64,000 nt of DNA from assembly GCA_041658565.1 (NCBI GenBank), contig JBAZZY010000012.1, positions 1 to 64,000 of the forward strand. The letters run 5' to 3'. The stretch is from Actinomycetota bacterium. GTDB taxonomy: Bacteria > Actinomycetota > AC-67. Below the pieces are notes generated by a model. It saw only the letters and a program-made list of their open reading frames with translations. It searched no databases and was not told the DNA's origin. The translations under genes and the position numbers were made by a program. Of this stretch, positions 16,462 to 25,194 are shown piece after piece (positions within the stretch are counted from its first letter, which is position 1; each line of letters starts with the position of its first letter).

Positions 16462-18078
16462 ATGAATCGGGGCTGGGTCAGGGTCGCAGCGTCGGCGATC
16501 GGAATCGGATTCATCGCCGCGGCGTGGCTCGGACTCGGCCCCCGTTCGCTTGGCGGGTCGGTCGACTATGTGGCGGTAGCAAGGGGCTCCAGCATGGAGC
16601 CGACGTTCCATGTTGGAGATCTGGCGCTCACCCGTCCTCGTCCGGTGGCGTCCTACGCCGTCGGCGATGTTGTCGCCACGAGAACCGACTACGGCAGGAT
16701 CGTTCTTCACCGGATCGCGTCGATCGGCGGCGAGCGGCTCGTCACCAAGGGCGACAACAACGACGAGGTGGATCAGTATCAGCCGTTGCGATCAGACGTA
16801 ATGGGCTCGCTGTGGCTCCGGATTCCTTCGGGAGGCCGGCTGTTGGGGCTTCTTCGTCCCCCCATCGTCTTGCTGCCGTTGGGCATCGTGCTCGCCGCTT
16901 GGTTGCTGATCTCGAGCGGGAAGCCGGCGCGCGCGCGCCGAGGGAATGGACGTCGGGAGCGCGCGCCTCGATCGGCATCGCCGGCTCCGCTGCGCAGCGG
17001 TGCTCCGCCCACCATCTCCGAGACGGTCTTTGGTGCAGCAGCGGTAGTGCTGATCGCGTGCGGGTTGATAGCGATGGCGGCGTTTTCGCGCCCCACTCGC
17101 GCCGCCGCTGAGCGATCCGTCGCGCATCAGGGAGCATTCAGCTACGCCGGGTCGGTGGCCGGCGCGACCGGACCGGAAGCGCGAATCGAAACCGGCGACC
17201 CTGCGTTCCTTCGCCTCACGCGCAGACTTCGAGTCAACTTCGCCTACGGGTTCGAGGTCGACGCGTCGCACTCGGTTGCCGGGGATTGGCGACTGGTTGC
17301 GGAGTTGAGTTCTCCGAACGGCTGGCGGCGCGTCGTTCCGCTGACGCCCGTTTCGCCGTACCAGGGTGATCGCTTTGAGGCATCGGGAATCCTGGACCTG
17401 CGCGCGCTCCGCAACGTCGTCCTTGCCACCGAGGACCGCTCCGGGGTCGTCAACCCGACCTACGCGCTCGCCGTGCGTGCCGACGTGCATGCGCGCGGGA
17501 ACATCGAAGGGCGGTCGATCAATGAGGCGTTCTCGCCCGAGATGCGGTTCACGTTGGATGCGCTTCAAGCGCAGCTGCAGGTGGCCGACCACAAGGCCGG
17601 CGAATCGGTCGCCGTTCACGAAGAGAACAGCGTGTCGGTTCCCGGAGCGGCGTTGAATCACATCACCGTGGTGAAGATCCCTTTGCCGGTCGATCTGGCA
17701 CGCGGGATTGGCGTTGTCGGGGTGGCCGGCGCAATTCTGACGATGGCGGCTGCCGGTCTGCTGATCGCACGCAGCAAGCGCGAGGACGAGCCGACGCGTA
17801 TCGGGAAACGCTGGGGGCGGGCTTTGACCGCCATAGAGGCACCGATCGTCACCGGCTCGTTCACTGCGGCGGCGTCCTTCGAGGACCTCGTGCGACTCGC
17901 CGAGCGTTACGACCGCCAGATCATGTATCACGTGGATGGAGACCGGCACGCGTACATGGTTGAGGAAGGGTCGCGAGTGTTCCAGTACGTGGCGCAAGCC
18001 GAGCGCGCGCCCGAGCGGGTCGAGAAGACGCGGGATCTCGCTTTCCTCCAACCGTTGCTGGACCGGCGTCATGCGTAG
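16462..18078 (+). CDS. SipW-type signal peptidase I fused to DUF5305 region
   Basis: A 538-aa membrane protein. The N-terminal part is an S26B (archaeal/SipW-type) signal peptidase: a transmembrane helix (about 9-27), Ser44 in GSSMEPT, the catalytic His83 in VLHRI (bacterial LepB enzymes have Lys here) and TKGDNND (95-101). Two membrane helices follow, then an extracytoplasmic beta-rich region of about 200 residues (DUF5305-like), a further membrane helix and a cytoplasmic tail. ATG 16462 follows AAAGGAGCG. The peptidase probably processes the two flanking small proteins. The fusion to DUF5305 suggests it may also anchor or fold its products (inference). Confidence 0.85.
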   Translation: MNRGWVRVAASAIGIGFIAAAWLGLGPRSLGGSVDYVAVARGSSMEPTFHVGDLALTRPRPVASYAVGDVVATRTDYGRIVLHRIASIGGERLVTKGDNNDEVDQYQPLRSDVMGSLWLRIPSGGRLLGLLRPPIVLLPLGIVLAAWLLISSGKPARARRGNGRRERAPRSASPAPLRSGAPPTISETVFGAAAVVLIACGLIAMAAFSRPTRAAAERSVAHQGAFSYAGSVAGATGPEARIETGDPAFLRLTRRLRVNFAYGFEVDASHSVAGDWRLVAELSSPNGWRRVVPLTPVSPYQGDRFEASGILDLRALRNVVLATEDRSGVVNPTYALAVRADVHARGNIEGRSINEAFSPEMRFTLDALQAQLQVADHKAGESVAVHEENSVSVPGAALNHITVVKIPLPVDLARGIGVVGVAGAILTMAAAGLLIARSKREDEPTRIGKRWGRALTAIEAPIVTGSFTAAASFEDLVRLAERYDRQIMYHVDGDRHAYMVEEGSRVFQYVAQAERAPERVEKTRDLAFLQPLLDRRHA

Positions 18079-18472
18079 AGGCGCGCGCTGGTTGCGGCCG
18101 GCGCTGGCGATGGCGAGTCTTTCGGCGGCGGCGATGGCGTGGGTGCCTGCTTCAACAGGCTCGAACGTCGTACCGGGAACGCGTGCGGGTGCGGCGGCTC
18201 CCATCGTGATCAATCCGAACGCCCTGAAGCCGTCTGAGTGCGCATCGCTGGACCTTCAAGTGCTCGTGACCGGGGGCGTTGACGGTGGGAATGGAAACGA
18301 CCTCATGCTCGGCACTGTCGCCGTCGACTCGATGAGCGGCGGCAAAGGCGACGACTGTCTTCTCGGCGGTGGCGGCGGCGATTCCTTGAACGGAGGCGCC
18401 GGATACGACGTGTGCATTGGTGGTCCGGGCACCGATTCGTTCCACCCTTCGTGCGAAGTCCAGATCCAGTAG
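18071..18472 (+). CDS. Secreted RTX-like calcium-binding repeat protein
   Basis: A 133-aa protein with an N-terminal signal peptide (WLRPALAMASLSAAAMAWVPAS). The C-terminal 55 residues contain Gly-Asp-rich nonapeptide-like repeats (GGNGNDLM, GGKGDDCL, GGAGYDVC) that in RTX proteins fold into a calcium-binding beta-roll. Four cysteines lie in the mature part, unusual for RTX proteins. The ATG overlaps the end of the peptidase gene by 8 bp, so it is translationally coupled with it. Confidence 0.75.
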   Translation: MRRGARWLRPALAMASLSAAAMAWVPASTGSNVVPGTRAGAAAPIVINPNALKPSECASLDLQVLVTGGVDGGNGNDLMLGTVAVDSMSGGKGDDCLLGGGGGDSLNGGAGYDVCIGGPGTDSFHPSCEVQIQ

Positions 18473-18525
18473 CGCGCGCCGGTGCAGGATGAGTCGACTG
18501 CCCCTTCCAGAACGTACAGATGCGC

Positions 18526-18533
18526 TATGTAGG
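18526..18533 (+). promoter_or_regulatory. Shared TATGTAGG element upstream of secreted protein 2
   Basis: Second copy of the octamer seen at 15977-15984, here 59 bp before the ATG at 18585. It gives this gene its own promoter despite the upstream operon. Confidence 0.45.
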
Positions 18534-18584
18534 GTCCGCACGCCGGCGACGATGCGTTCATCGAACCTCTAGGGGAAGGGACTG

Positions 18585-18968
18585 ATGGACATGCGGCGGA
18601 GCATGCAACGACCCAAGCGCCTGATCCTTGGACTCGCGATTCTTGCGGTGCTGGTCACTGCATCCAATGCATTCACCGCATCGAATACGATTCCGGCGCA
18701 GAGCGCGGGTTCAGGGTCGAGCACGATCTCCGGTTACACCGTGAGCGCCGTGTCCTACACGCCCAACGCAACGACGCCGGGCAACATCGACGCGGTGGTG
18801 TTCACGCTGAGCGCGGCTGCGACAACGGTGAAGGCCAAGCTCGTGAACGCTGAGACCGCGTACTACGCCTGCACGAACACCTCCGGCATGAACTGGTCGT
18901 GCGCGACGACGTCGCCTCAGGCGACGGTCGCGAGCGCCGATAGCTTGTCGGTCATCGCGGTGCAGTAG
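18585..18968 (+). CDS. Small secreted protein with SipW-dependent-type signal (copy 2)
   Basis: A 127-aa paralog of 16038-16421. The signal peptide is MQRPKRLILGLAILAVLVTASNAF, and the mature part differs from copy 1 at only a few residues. DNA identity is high enough to indicate a recent duplication or gene conversion around the peptidase/RTX pair. A strong GGGGAAGGG site precedes the ATG. It is the last gene of the cassette, before a large hairpin. Confidence 0.8.
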   Translation: MDMRRSMQRPKRLILGLAILAVLVTASNAFTASNTIPAQSAGSGSSTISGYTVSAVSYTPNATTPGNIDAVVFTLSAAATTVKAKLVNAETAYYACTNTSGMNWSCATTSPQATVASADSLSVIAVQ

Positions 18969-18987
18969 CGGAATAGGTTTCAAGCTG

Positions 18988-19033
18988 CCACACGCAAAGG
19001 AGCGAGGAGAGATCCTCGCTCCTTTGCGTGTGG
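18988..19033 (+). terminator. Perfect 21-bp hairpin with GAGA loop
   Basis: Arms 18988-19008 and 19013-19033 are perfectly complementary and close a GNRA-type GAGA tetraloop. It lies 20 bp after the stop of 18585-18968. There is no T-run, but the stem is very strong and could terminate transcription from either side or protect the mRNA 3' end. Confidence 0.75.
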
Positions 19034-19185
19034 AAGGAGTGCTCCCCGTGGTGCGGAGGACCTCCCTGCGTTTATCCGGTGTTCCGCAGCCCGGAAGGCC
19101 GTGAACGTGGGCGCGCGCGTAGAATCGGCGGGGCTGGGTGAGGCTTGGCGCGCGCCACCGCGCGCGCGCAGAGTGGGGAGGCTAT

Positions 19186-20172
19186 ATGGGAACCGTCCAG
19201 ACCGTTCTTGGTCCGATCTCCACCGACGAACTTGGTCCGACGCTTGTACACGAGCATGTGTCGATCTCGTATCCCGGGGACGCGCTCGATCCAACGGGGA
19301 CGTGGACGCGCGCCGGTGCGATCGAGATCGCCGTCGAACGCATGCAGCAACTCATGGAGTACGGAGTGCGCACGTTTGTTGATCCGTGCCCTATTGAACT
19401 CGGGCGTGATCCCGAACTGATGGCTGAGGTCTCGCAGCGGTCGGGCATGAACATTGTGTGTGCGACGGGGTTCTACTTCGAAGAGATCGGCTTGCCGTAT
19501 TACTGGCGTCTGCGAACCGAGGAAGAGATCACCGAGTTGTACTTGTATGAGATCCGCAACGGGATCGGCGGCAACGGGATCAAGCCGGGGATCATCAAGG
19601 TGGCATCGGGGCATCCGCCGACGGACCTGGAGCGCAAGTTCGTCGCAGCGGCTGCGATGGCCGCGCGCGAGTCCGGCCTTACGATCATCACGCACTGCGA
19701 GGCGTCCTCGGGCTTTGACGTCCAGCAGGAAATCTTCGCCGAGCACGGCGTGGATCTCGCGCGCTGCCTGATCGGCCACCAGGATCAGGCGCCGGACCCG
19801 AAGCAGTTGATCCAGATCGTCGAGCGCGGGTCGTTCGTCGGTGTGGATCGGATTGGGCTGGAGATCCTCGCGCCCGACGACCGCCGGGTGGAGTTGATCA
19901 CGGCGGTGCTCGATGCCGGACACGCCGACAGGATCTGCTTGAGCCAGGATCACATGTGCTCACTGCGCTCGCCGCGATTTCCTTACGTCGTCCCTCCGGA
20001 TTTGGCGGCGATCGCGGAGCAGTTCTTGCCGCTGATCTTGGAGCAAATCCACGGGCGCCCGCACACGTATTTGTTCACCGACTTCCTTCCGAAGCTCGAA
20101 GCGGCCGGGGTGGACCGCAGCGTCTTCGACTCGATCCTCACCGACAACCCGCGCCGGCTGTTCGGCGGGTAA
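19186..20172 (+). CDS. Phosphotriesterase-family metal-dependent hydrolase
   Basis: A 328-aa amidohydrolase-superfamily enzyme of the phosphotriesterase/lactonase family. The binuclear metal ligands are in place: His22 and His24 (VHEHV), the bridging Lys138 (GIIKVASG), His170 (IITHCEA), His198 (IGHQD) and Asp255 (LSQDH). Family members hydrolyse lactones, organophosphates or carboxylesters; the natural substrate cannot be told. ATG 19186 follows GGGGAG and gives the typical length; an in-frame start 48 bases upstream is unlikely. It precedes the epimerase gene by 11 bp, suggesting an operon. Confidence 0.88.
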   Translation: MGTVQTVLGPISTDELGPTLVHEHVSISYPGDALDPTGTWTRAGAIEIAVERMQQLMEYGVRTFVDPCPIELGRDPELMAEVSQRSGMNIVCATGFYFEEIGLPYYWRLRTEEEITELYLYEIRNGIGGNGIKPGIIKVASGHPPTDLERKFVAAAAMAARESGLTIITHCEASSGFDVQQEIFAEHGVDLARCLIGHQDQAPDPKQLIQIVERGSFVGVDRIGLEILAPDDRRVELITAVLDAGHADRICLSQDHMCSLRSPRFPYVVPPDLAAIAEQFLPLILEQIHGRPHTYLFTDFLPKLEAAGVDRSVFDSILTDNPRRLFGG

Positions 20173-20183
20173 GGTCTGGGACT

Positions 20184-21143
20184 ATGAGTGCAAAGCGAGC
20201 GGTAATCACAGGCGCGGCGGGCTGCATCGGCCGCGCGTTCACGGATGCGTTGACGAAGGACGGCTACGAAGTGACCGGCATCGATTTGAGGTCGGGACCG
20301 GGCATCGTCGCCGGCGACATCAGCGAACCGGGGGAGTGGACCAAGGCGATCGACGGCGCGGATCTCGTCGTCCACGCGGCCGCGGTCGTCGGCGAACTCG
20401 GCGAACTCTCGGCCTACTGGAAGATCAACGTGGACGGCACGCGCAACGTTCTGGACGCCGCATCGAACGGGCGCGCGGGGCGCGTGCTGCACTTGTCCTC
20501 GATCGTGGTTCACGGCAGCGACTTCGCCGACGGCGTGGACGAGACGGCGACGGTGCGCATGACCGGCAACCCCTATACCGACACGAAGACTGCGTCGGAG
20601 CATCAGGCGTTGTTGGCGGCGGCCTCCGGGCGCGCGCAGGTCACGATTGTTCGTCCCGGCGATGTCTACGGCCCGGGAAGCGTGCCCTGGACGCTGCGTC
20701 CCGTCGAGATGATGAAGCGCAAGGTGTTTACGCTCGTAGATCACGGACGCGGGGTCTTGTCTCCGACCTACGTCGACGACCTCGTCGCGGGGAGCATGGT
20801 CGTGGCTACTCACGCGGATACCGTCGGGCATGTGTTCCACGTGACCGGCGGAAAGGGTGTGCGCGCGGCCGACTTCTTCGGTTACTACGCGCGCATGCTT
20901 GGGATCCGTTTGCGCTCGGTCCCGTCAAAGGCGATGTACGTAGTTGCTCCCGCCGCGAAAGTCGCCCGGATGGTCGGCAAGAAGTTGCCGTTCACGCCGG
21001 ACACCATCGAGTACATCACGCACCCTGGGACTTACTCGATCAAGAAGATCGACGCGATGACGGGCTGGCGGCCGGCAGTAACCCTGGACGACGGGATGGC
21101 GCGCACCGAGGCCTGGCTGCGCGCGGAGAAACTGATCCCTTAG
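20184..21143 (+). CDS. NAD(P)-dependent epimerase/dehydratase (extended SDR)
   Basis: A 319-aa Rossmann-fold protein. The nucleotide-binding motif is TGAAGCIGRAF near the N terminus, followed by HAAAVVGEL and the catalytic YTDTK (YxxxK). The closest group appears to be the 3-beta-hydroxysteroid dehydrogenase/sugar epimerase type. ATG 20184 is chosen over the longer frame because the glycine motif then sits at residues 10-20. The gene overlaps the convergent membrane protein gene by 4 bp. Confidence 0.85.
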   Translation: MSAKRAVITGAAGCIGRAFTDALTKDGYEVTGIDLRSGPGIVAGDISEPGEWTKAIDGADLVVHAAAVVGELGELSAYWKINVDGTRNVLDAASNGRAGRVLHLSSIVVHGSDFADGVDETATVRMTGNPYTDTKTASEHQALLAAASGRAQVTIVRPGDVYGPGSVPWTLRPVEMMKRKVFTLVDHGRGVLSPTYVDDLVAGSMVVATHADTVGHVFHVTGGKGVRAADFFGYYARMLGIRLRSVPSKAMYVVAPAAKVARMVGKKLPFTPDTIEYITHPGTYSIKKIDAMTGWRPAVTLDDGMARTEAWLRAEKLIP

Positions 21144-21796
21144 ATCCAGCGCAGGATTACACCGAACACGAGCACGCCGGTCAGCACGATGCCCCAGATC
21201 GCTCCAACGGTCTTGAGTTGTGCCGCTCGCGTGCGCATGTCGTGGACGACGAAGGCGGCAACGAAGAACGTGCCGTAACCGAACAGAATGATGAGCACGA
21301 TATTCGGCCAGTTCCACCACGAGTAGGTCCAGCCGAAGTAGCCGGTGCGGTTGAGCAGAACCTCGACGAACACCGCGAAGCACGAGAAGCCGAACGAGAG
21401 GAACCACCGGTTTGGGATGCCCAGGATCTTCATCTTGCGGTCCGGCGGCAAGGACTTGGTGAACAGGACCCCGGAGATCGCGAACAAGAACATGATCTCG
21501 AGGTTCAGCCCGACGAAGATCTGGTAGCTGGTGCTGCCCGAGGTCGTCCACAACGCTGAGTACTTGGTGACGTGAAGCCACACGCCGTTGACGATTTCGT
21601 TGATCCAGTCCACTCCCCAGAAGGCGAGTCCGGCGAGAACCACATTCCAGTTTCGCTTTTCTATCTCAACCGAGTACACGTACATGACCAATCCCAGCAG
21701 TGTGACGGCATACCACTGGAACTGAGACGCATCTCGAACCAGACGCAGCGCTTCTTGCGTCCACAGCGGTGCGTCGGGATGCAGAACGATGTCCAC
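21140..21796 (-). CDS. Integral membrane protein of unknown function
   Basis: A 218-aa protein with about five or six membrane helices, for example WYAVTLLGLVMYVYSVEI, VVLAGLAFWGVDWINEIV, IMFLFAISGVLF, WFLSFGFSCFAVFVEVLL, IVLIILFGYGTFFVAAFVV and the C-terminal IWGIVLTGVLVFGVIL. It is rich in aromatic residues (WTYSWWNWPN). I do not recognise the family. It is convergent with the epimerase gene and downstream of the minus-strand transporter operon. Confidence 0.75.
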   Translation of the reverse strand: MDIVLHPDAPLWTQEALRLVRDASQFQWYAVTLLGLVMYVYSVEIEKRNWNVVLAGLAFWGVDWINEIVNGVWLHVTKYSALWTTSGSTSYQIFVGLNLEIMFLFAISGVLFTKSLPPDRKMKILGIPNRWFLSFGFSCFAVFVEVLLNRTGYFGWTYSWWNWPNIVLIILFGYGTFFVAAFVVHDMRTRAAQLKTVGAIWGIVLTGVLVFGVILRWI

Positions 21797-21817
21797 TCGG
21801 TTATCCCCCTCTCGGCT

Positions 21818-22063
21818 CTACGTGCCAGCGTAGGCTCGCAGCACCAGTATGAACGACACGCATCCAAAAGCAGCGAACAGTGTCGCGTTGAGTGTGATGC
21901 GGTTGTCGCCGGCTCGAATCCAAAGCGACGTTCGCTCCAATAGCGGGGCTTCCTGGTCGCCTGCGACGACCGGTGTCGCGCACACGGGGCAGGTCCGGTC
22001 GGTGTACGCGGGACGGAACCGCCACGCGCACGACGGGCAGTGTGCCCAGCTGTCGCCGGTCAC
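21818..22063 (-). CDS. Small zinc-ribbon protein with C-terminal membrane anchor
   Basis: An 81-aa protein. Two CxxC pairs (HCPSCAW and TCPVCAT) form a zinc ribbon in the first 30 residues; a C-terminal hydrophobic helix (LFAAFGCVSFILVLRAYA) anchors it. The GTG start overlaps the upstream gene's stop as GTGA. As the last gene of the IclR-Liv operon it may be an assembly or regulatory factor (inference). Confidence 0.65.
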   Translation of the reverse strand: MTGDSWAHCPSCAWRFRPAYTDRTCPVCATPVVAGDQEAPLLERTSLWIRAGDNRITLNATLFAAFGCVSFILVLRAYAGT

Positions 22064-23499
22064 CGGCCGTCTCCGGGAGGTTCAGCGCCGCGTCGCAAAC
22101 GTCGCAGCCTAACGGCCTCAAAGACGGTGGCGACGATGCTGAGTTGCCACACGCCGAACAAAGCGACCAGGCCCCCGCCCCTACGTGGAGATGACGCTCC
22201 CAGTGCGCGTGAGTCTAGCGATGGGGTGTCGGCAGGCGGCGGTTGGACCGCGGTCCCCGGTGTTGTGACGATTCCCCCGTACTGGAATCCCGGGCTGATG
22301 TCGGAGTCGTCATCATCGGCCGAGGCGTTGGGCGCGCGCGCGATGGCGGCGCGACTGCCGTAGACGTCGGCCTCGGCTTTTCCAATCACTACAGCGAATC
22401 CGAGACCGGGCAGGCCGGAGTTCGACGGGACGGGGGATTCCCATCCAATCCCGATCCCGAGCACCAACGCGCTTCCTGATGCCCCTTCGTTCGTCTGGTC
22501 GGATCCCAGCGTCCGAATTCGCCATCCCGAGTCCGACAGTGCTTGGTTGATCTGAGTATTGAGATCTGCGAGGTCCTCGGGGCCGAATGGGGAGTCATTG
22601 TCTGCGATCTTGATGCCGTCGGCAGTAATGCGGACCGGGAATCCCCCCACGCTTGCGTCCGCGATTTCCAGATATGGTTCCGAAGATGCGGCAACCCCGT
22701 CGGTCACGACGCGCGCGACGGCCTTCACTGAGCGGATTCGCACGACGCCACCGCCCAGTGCGACACCGTCGGCGACGGCTTCGGTCTCCACGAGAACCCG
22801 GCCGTGTTGCTCGCGCACTTGGGACTGTGTTGTGAGCTTGGCGACCTTGAGTGTCTCGCCTGGGTTGGAGACGGCGACGGACGGGAGTCCGCGCGCGGCT
22901 CGAATCTGATTGAGCGCTCTTGAAAGCGATCTGAAGCTTGACTGGAGTTGGACGCCGGGGCCAGACCGTGAGGCTCCGGTGTCGGGTGTCGGGTTGGATG
23001 GGGGCGGCGACGTCAGCCCGAACACCGACGAAGCGGCTTGAGCGAGCGTCTCACTCGTTCTTGAGGTAGCGGTTGCCGCCTCGATGCGGAATTGCCCCGT
23101 GGGGTCGGTCTCGTCCACGACGGTGGCTTTGGCTTCTTGCGCCGACCCGGGGTACCTCGACGAGGCGTATTGCGGCTGAGTTTTACCGCCCTGGGACGCG
23201 AGGAACTGCACAAGCTGGCCGGTGTCGAGGTACGTGCCGGTGGCCGCAGCGGACGGCGCTGAGTCAAGGCTGGCCGTCGAATACGGGATTCCGAAGTTGA
23301 CCACCGGAATGTCGGAGAAGGCGTCCGATGCTGTGTGGATCGAAATGGAACTTGACAAGGCAGTTCCGCCGAAGTAGCCGAGGGGAGTCGGTGGTGACGC
23401 GCGGAGAGGGTCCGGTCCGGCGACGGCGAGGAACAGGACCAGGATCCCCGAACTCATGAAGCACAGTCGTCGTCGCGTCACGCGGCTGCTTCGTCTCAT
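22060..23499 (-). CDS. Exported, membrane-tethered surface protein
   Basis: A 479-aa protein. After a basic start (MRRSSRVTRRR) there is a signal peptide (LCFMSSGILVLFLAVAGPDPLRA). The large extracytoplasmic part is Ser-, Ala- and Thr-rich with a Pro-rich segment (SPPPSNPTPDT). A C-terminal hydrophobic helix (GGLVALFGVWQLSIVATVFEAV) and an Arg-rich tail follow, as in LPXTG-less cell-surface proteins. The family is not recognised. The ATG at 23499 overlaps the LivF stop. An association with the transporter, for example as an accessory binding or scaffold protein, is an inference from the operon. Confidence 0.7.
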   Translation of the reverse strand: MRRSSRVTRRRLCFMSSGILVLFLAVAGPDPLRASPPTPLGYFGGTALSSSISIHTASDAFSDIPVVNFGIPYSTASLDSAPSAAATGTYLDTGQLVQFLASQGGKTQPQYASSRYPGSAQEAKATVVDETDPTGQFRIEAATATSRTSETLAQAASSVFGLTSPPPSNPTPDTGASRSGPGVQLQSSFRSLSRALNQIRAARGLPSVAVSNPGETLKVAKLTTQSQVREQHGRVLVETEAVADGVALGGGVVRIRSVKAVARVVTDGVAASSEPYLEIADASVGGFPVRITADGIKIADNDSPFGPEDLADLNTQINQALSDSGWRIRTLGSDQTNEGASGSALVLGIGIGWESPVPSNSGLPGLGFAVVIGKAEADVYGSRAAIARAPNASADDDDSDISPGFQYGGIVTTPGTAVQPPPADTPSLDSRALGASSPRRGGGLVALFGVWQLSIVATVFEAVRLRRLRRGAEPPGDGR

Positions 23500-24422
23500 C
23501 GTCCTCTCCTTGCCCGGCGCACCTTCGTGTCGGCGTCCGGCTCGCGCGCCAGCGCGCCCGCAAGAGCGACGGTGACGTAGTCGTCGATTGTCGTGTTTGC
23601 CTTCGCCGCAGCGCGGGACACATTGCGCCACAATCCTCCGGGCACCTCGAGTCGCACGCTCTGGCGCACGGGGTGCGCCTCGGTCTCTTTGCCTTGCGGA
23701 CCGGAGTGGTGGCCGAGGTAGAAGTCCTCGACGAACTCACCCTGCGAGCGCAGGTCCTGCGCCGAACCCGAGACGACTACCATGCCCTTCTCTAGAACGT
23801 ACGCCTTGGATGCGACTGCCAGCGCGTCGCCAACGAATTGCTCGACCAGCAGCACGCCGGTGCCGTTGCGAGCGACCTGTGCAACGTGGGCGAACAGCGT
23901 TTTGACGATCGCCGGCGCCAGCCCAAACGAAAGCTCGTCGACCAGCAGCAGGCGAGGTTCGCTCAACAGGGCGCGCGCCAGCCCCAGCATCTGCTGCTCG
24001 CCTCCGGACATCGTCCCAGCACGCTGGGAGAGCCGTGGTTCTAGCTGTGGAAAGACCGACAGGACGCGCGCAATCTTCTCCGGGGTCTGCTTCTTGGGGA
24101 TTCCTGCCCCGAACGCCCCGATTTCGAGGTTCTCCATGACCGACAGCGTTGCGAAGATGCCGCGTCCCTCGGGGAGGTGTGCGATACCCAAGGACGCGAT
24201 CCGCTCGGGCTTTAAGCCAACCAGTGGGATCCCGTCAAAGGTGATCGTTCCCACGTGCGGCCGGATGATTCCGGAGATCGCCTTCAGCGTTGTGGTCTTC
24301 CCGGCGCCGTTCGCGCCAAGAAGGCAGACGACTTCGCCTTTGTTGACGTGGAGGTTGAGGTTGTTTACCGCTCCGACGACTCCGTACGAAACGCAAATGC
24401 GTTCAAGCGCGAGCAACGTCAA
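23496..24422 (-). CDS. livF: Branched-chain amino acid-type ABC ATPase LivF with C-terminal RHH-like extension
   Basis: A 308-aa ABC ATPase of the LivF type. Walker A is GANGAGKT (36-43), the signature is MSGGEQQM, and the Walker B region is LLLVDELSFGLAP. Family members end near residue 235; this one has about 70 extra residues (RQSVRLEVPGGLWRNVSRAAAKANTTIDDYVTVAL), which resemble a ribbon-helix-helix fold. TTG 24422 is chosen because GGAGGTGAG lies 8 bases upstream. It overlaps livG and powers uptake through LivHM. Confidence 0.85.
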   Translation of the reverse strand: MTLLALERICVSYGVVGAVNNLNLHVNKGEVVCLLGANGAGKTTTLKAISGIIRPHVGTITFDGIPLVGLKPERIASLGIAHLPEGRGIFATLSVMENLEIGAFGAGIPKKQTPEKIARVLSVFPQLEPRLSQRAGTMSGGEQQMLGLARALLSEPRLLLVDELSFGLAPAIVKTLFAHVAQVARNGTGVLLVEQFVGDALAVASKAYVLEKGMVVVSGSAQDLRSQGEFVEDFYLGHHSGPQGKETEAHPVRQSVRLEVPGGLWRNVSRAAAKANTTIDDYVTVALAGALAREPDADTKVRRARRGR

Positions 24423-25194
24423 CGGACTCACCTCCTCCGGAGCCCAAGTAGGCGCCGACAACGTTCGGATTGCCGCGTACTTCCGAGGGTGTACCCTCGG
24501 CCATCATCTCTCCGAAGTTCAACACGTAGATGAAATCGCAGAGGTCCATCACCAGTCGCATGTCGTGCTCGACGATGAGGATGGTTATGCCCAGGGTCGC
24601 CCGAATGCGCAGAAGATCCTTGCCGAAGTCCTGGGTTTCCCGCGTGTCCATGCCCGACGCAGGTTCGTCGAGCAAAAGCAGTGCAGGTTCCCCGGCGAGT
24701 GCGCGCGCAAGCTCGACTCTGCGCTGCGTTCCGAGCGGCAAGTCCCCCGCGAAGGCGGTGGCAACCTCGGAGAGCCCCGTCAGGTGCAGGATCGCGCGAA
24801 CCTTTTCTTCGGAACGCTTGGCTTGGATGCGGGCCCAGGGGGTCGACAGCGTGGAAGCCAGTGCGCCGGCCGTTTCGCGAGCATGTCGCGAAACCATGAC
24901 GTTATCTTGAACCGCGAGTCCGCGGAAGATCTCGACACTCTGGAATGTGCGTCCGATGCCGAGTATTGCTCGACGCTCGGGTGCGAGAGATGTGACGTCG
25001 CGATCTAAGAAGCGGATGACGCCGGAGTCGGGCGGCCTCAATCCGGAGACGACGTTGAACAGCGTCGTCTTGCCGGCGCCGTTGGGGCCGATGAGACCCG
25101 TGATCTCGCCTGCATTCACGTCGAAGGACACGTCGTGCAGGGCCTGAATACCTCCGAACCGCACAGACACGCCGGTGACTGAGAGTATGGACAT
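24403..25194 (-). CDS. livG: Branched-chain amino acid-type ABC ATPase LivG
   Basis: A 263-aa ABC ATPase. Walker A is GPNGAGKT, the Q-loop region is GRTFQSVEIF, and the signature region is LPLGTQRRVELARAL, followed by LLLLDEPASGMD. In place of the usual LSGG it reads LPLG, a common LivG variant (S-Y/L-G). The C-terminal VVGAYLG is typical. The ATG at 25194 overlaps the LivM stop as TGATG. It works as a heterodimer with LivF. Confidence 0.9.
   Translation of the reverse strand: MSILSVTGVSVRFGGIQALHDVSFDVNAGEITGLIGPNGAGKTTLFNVVSGLRPPDSGVIRFLDRDVTSLAPERRAILGIGRTFQSVEIFRGLAVQDNVMVSRHARETAGALASTLSTPWARIQAKRSEEKVRAILHLTGLSEVATAFAGDLPLGTQRRVELARALAGEPALLLLDEPASGMDTRETQDFGKDLLRIRATLGITILIVEHDMRLVMDLCDFIYVLNFGEMMAEGTPSEVRGNPNVVGAYLGSGGGESVDVARA

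Noticed and set aside
19138..19185. Upstream start for the phosphotriesterase-like gene
   Set aside because: The added residues are Arg-rich and unlike the family; ATG 19186 has a GGGGAG site.
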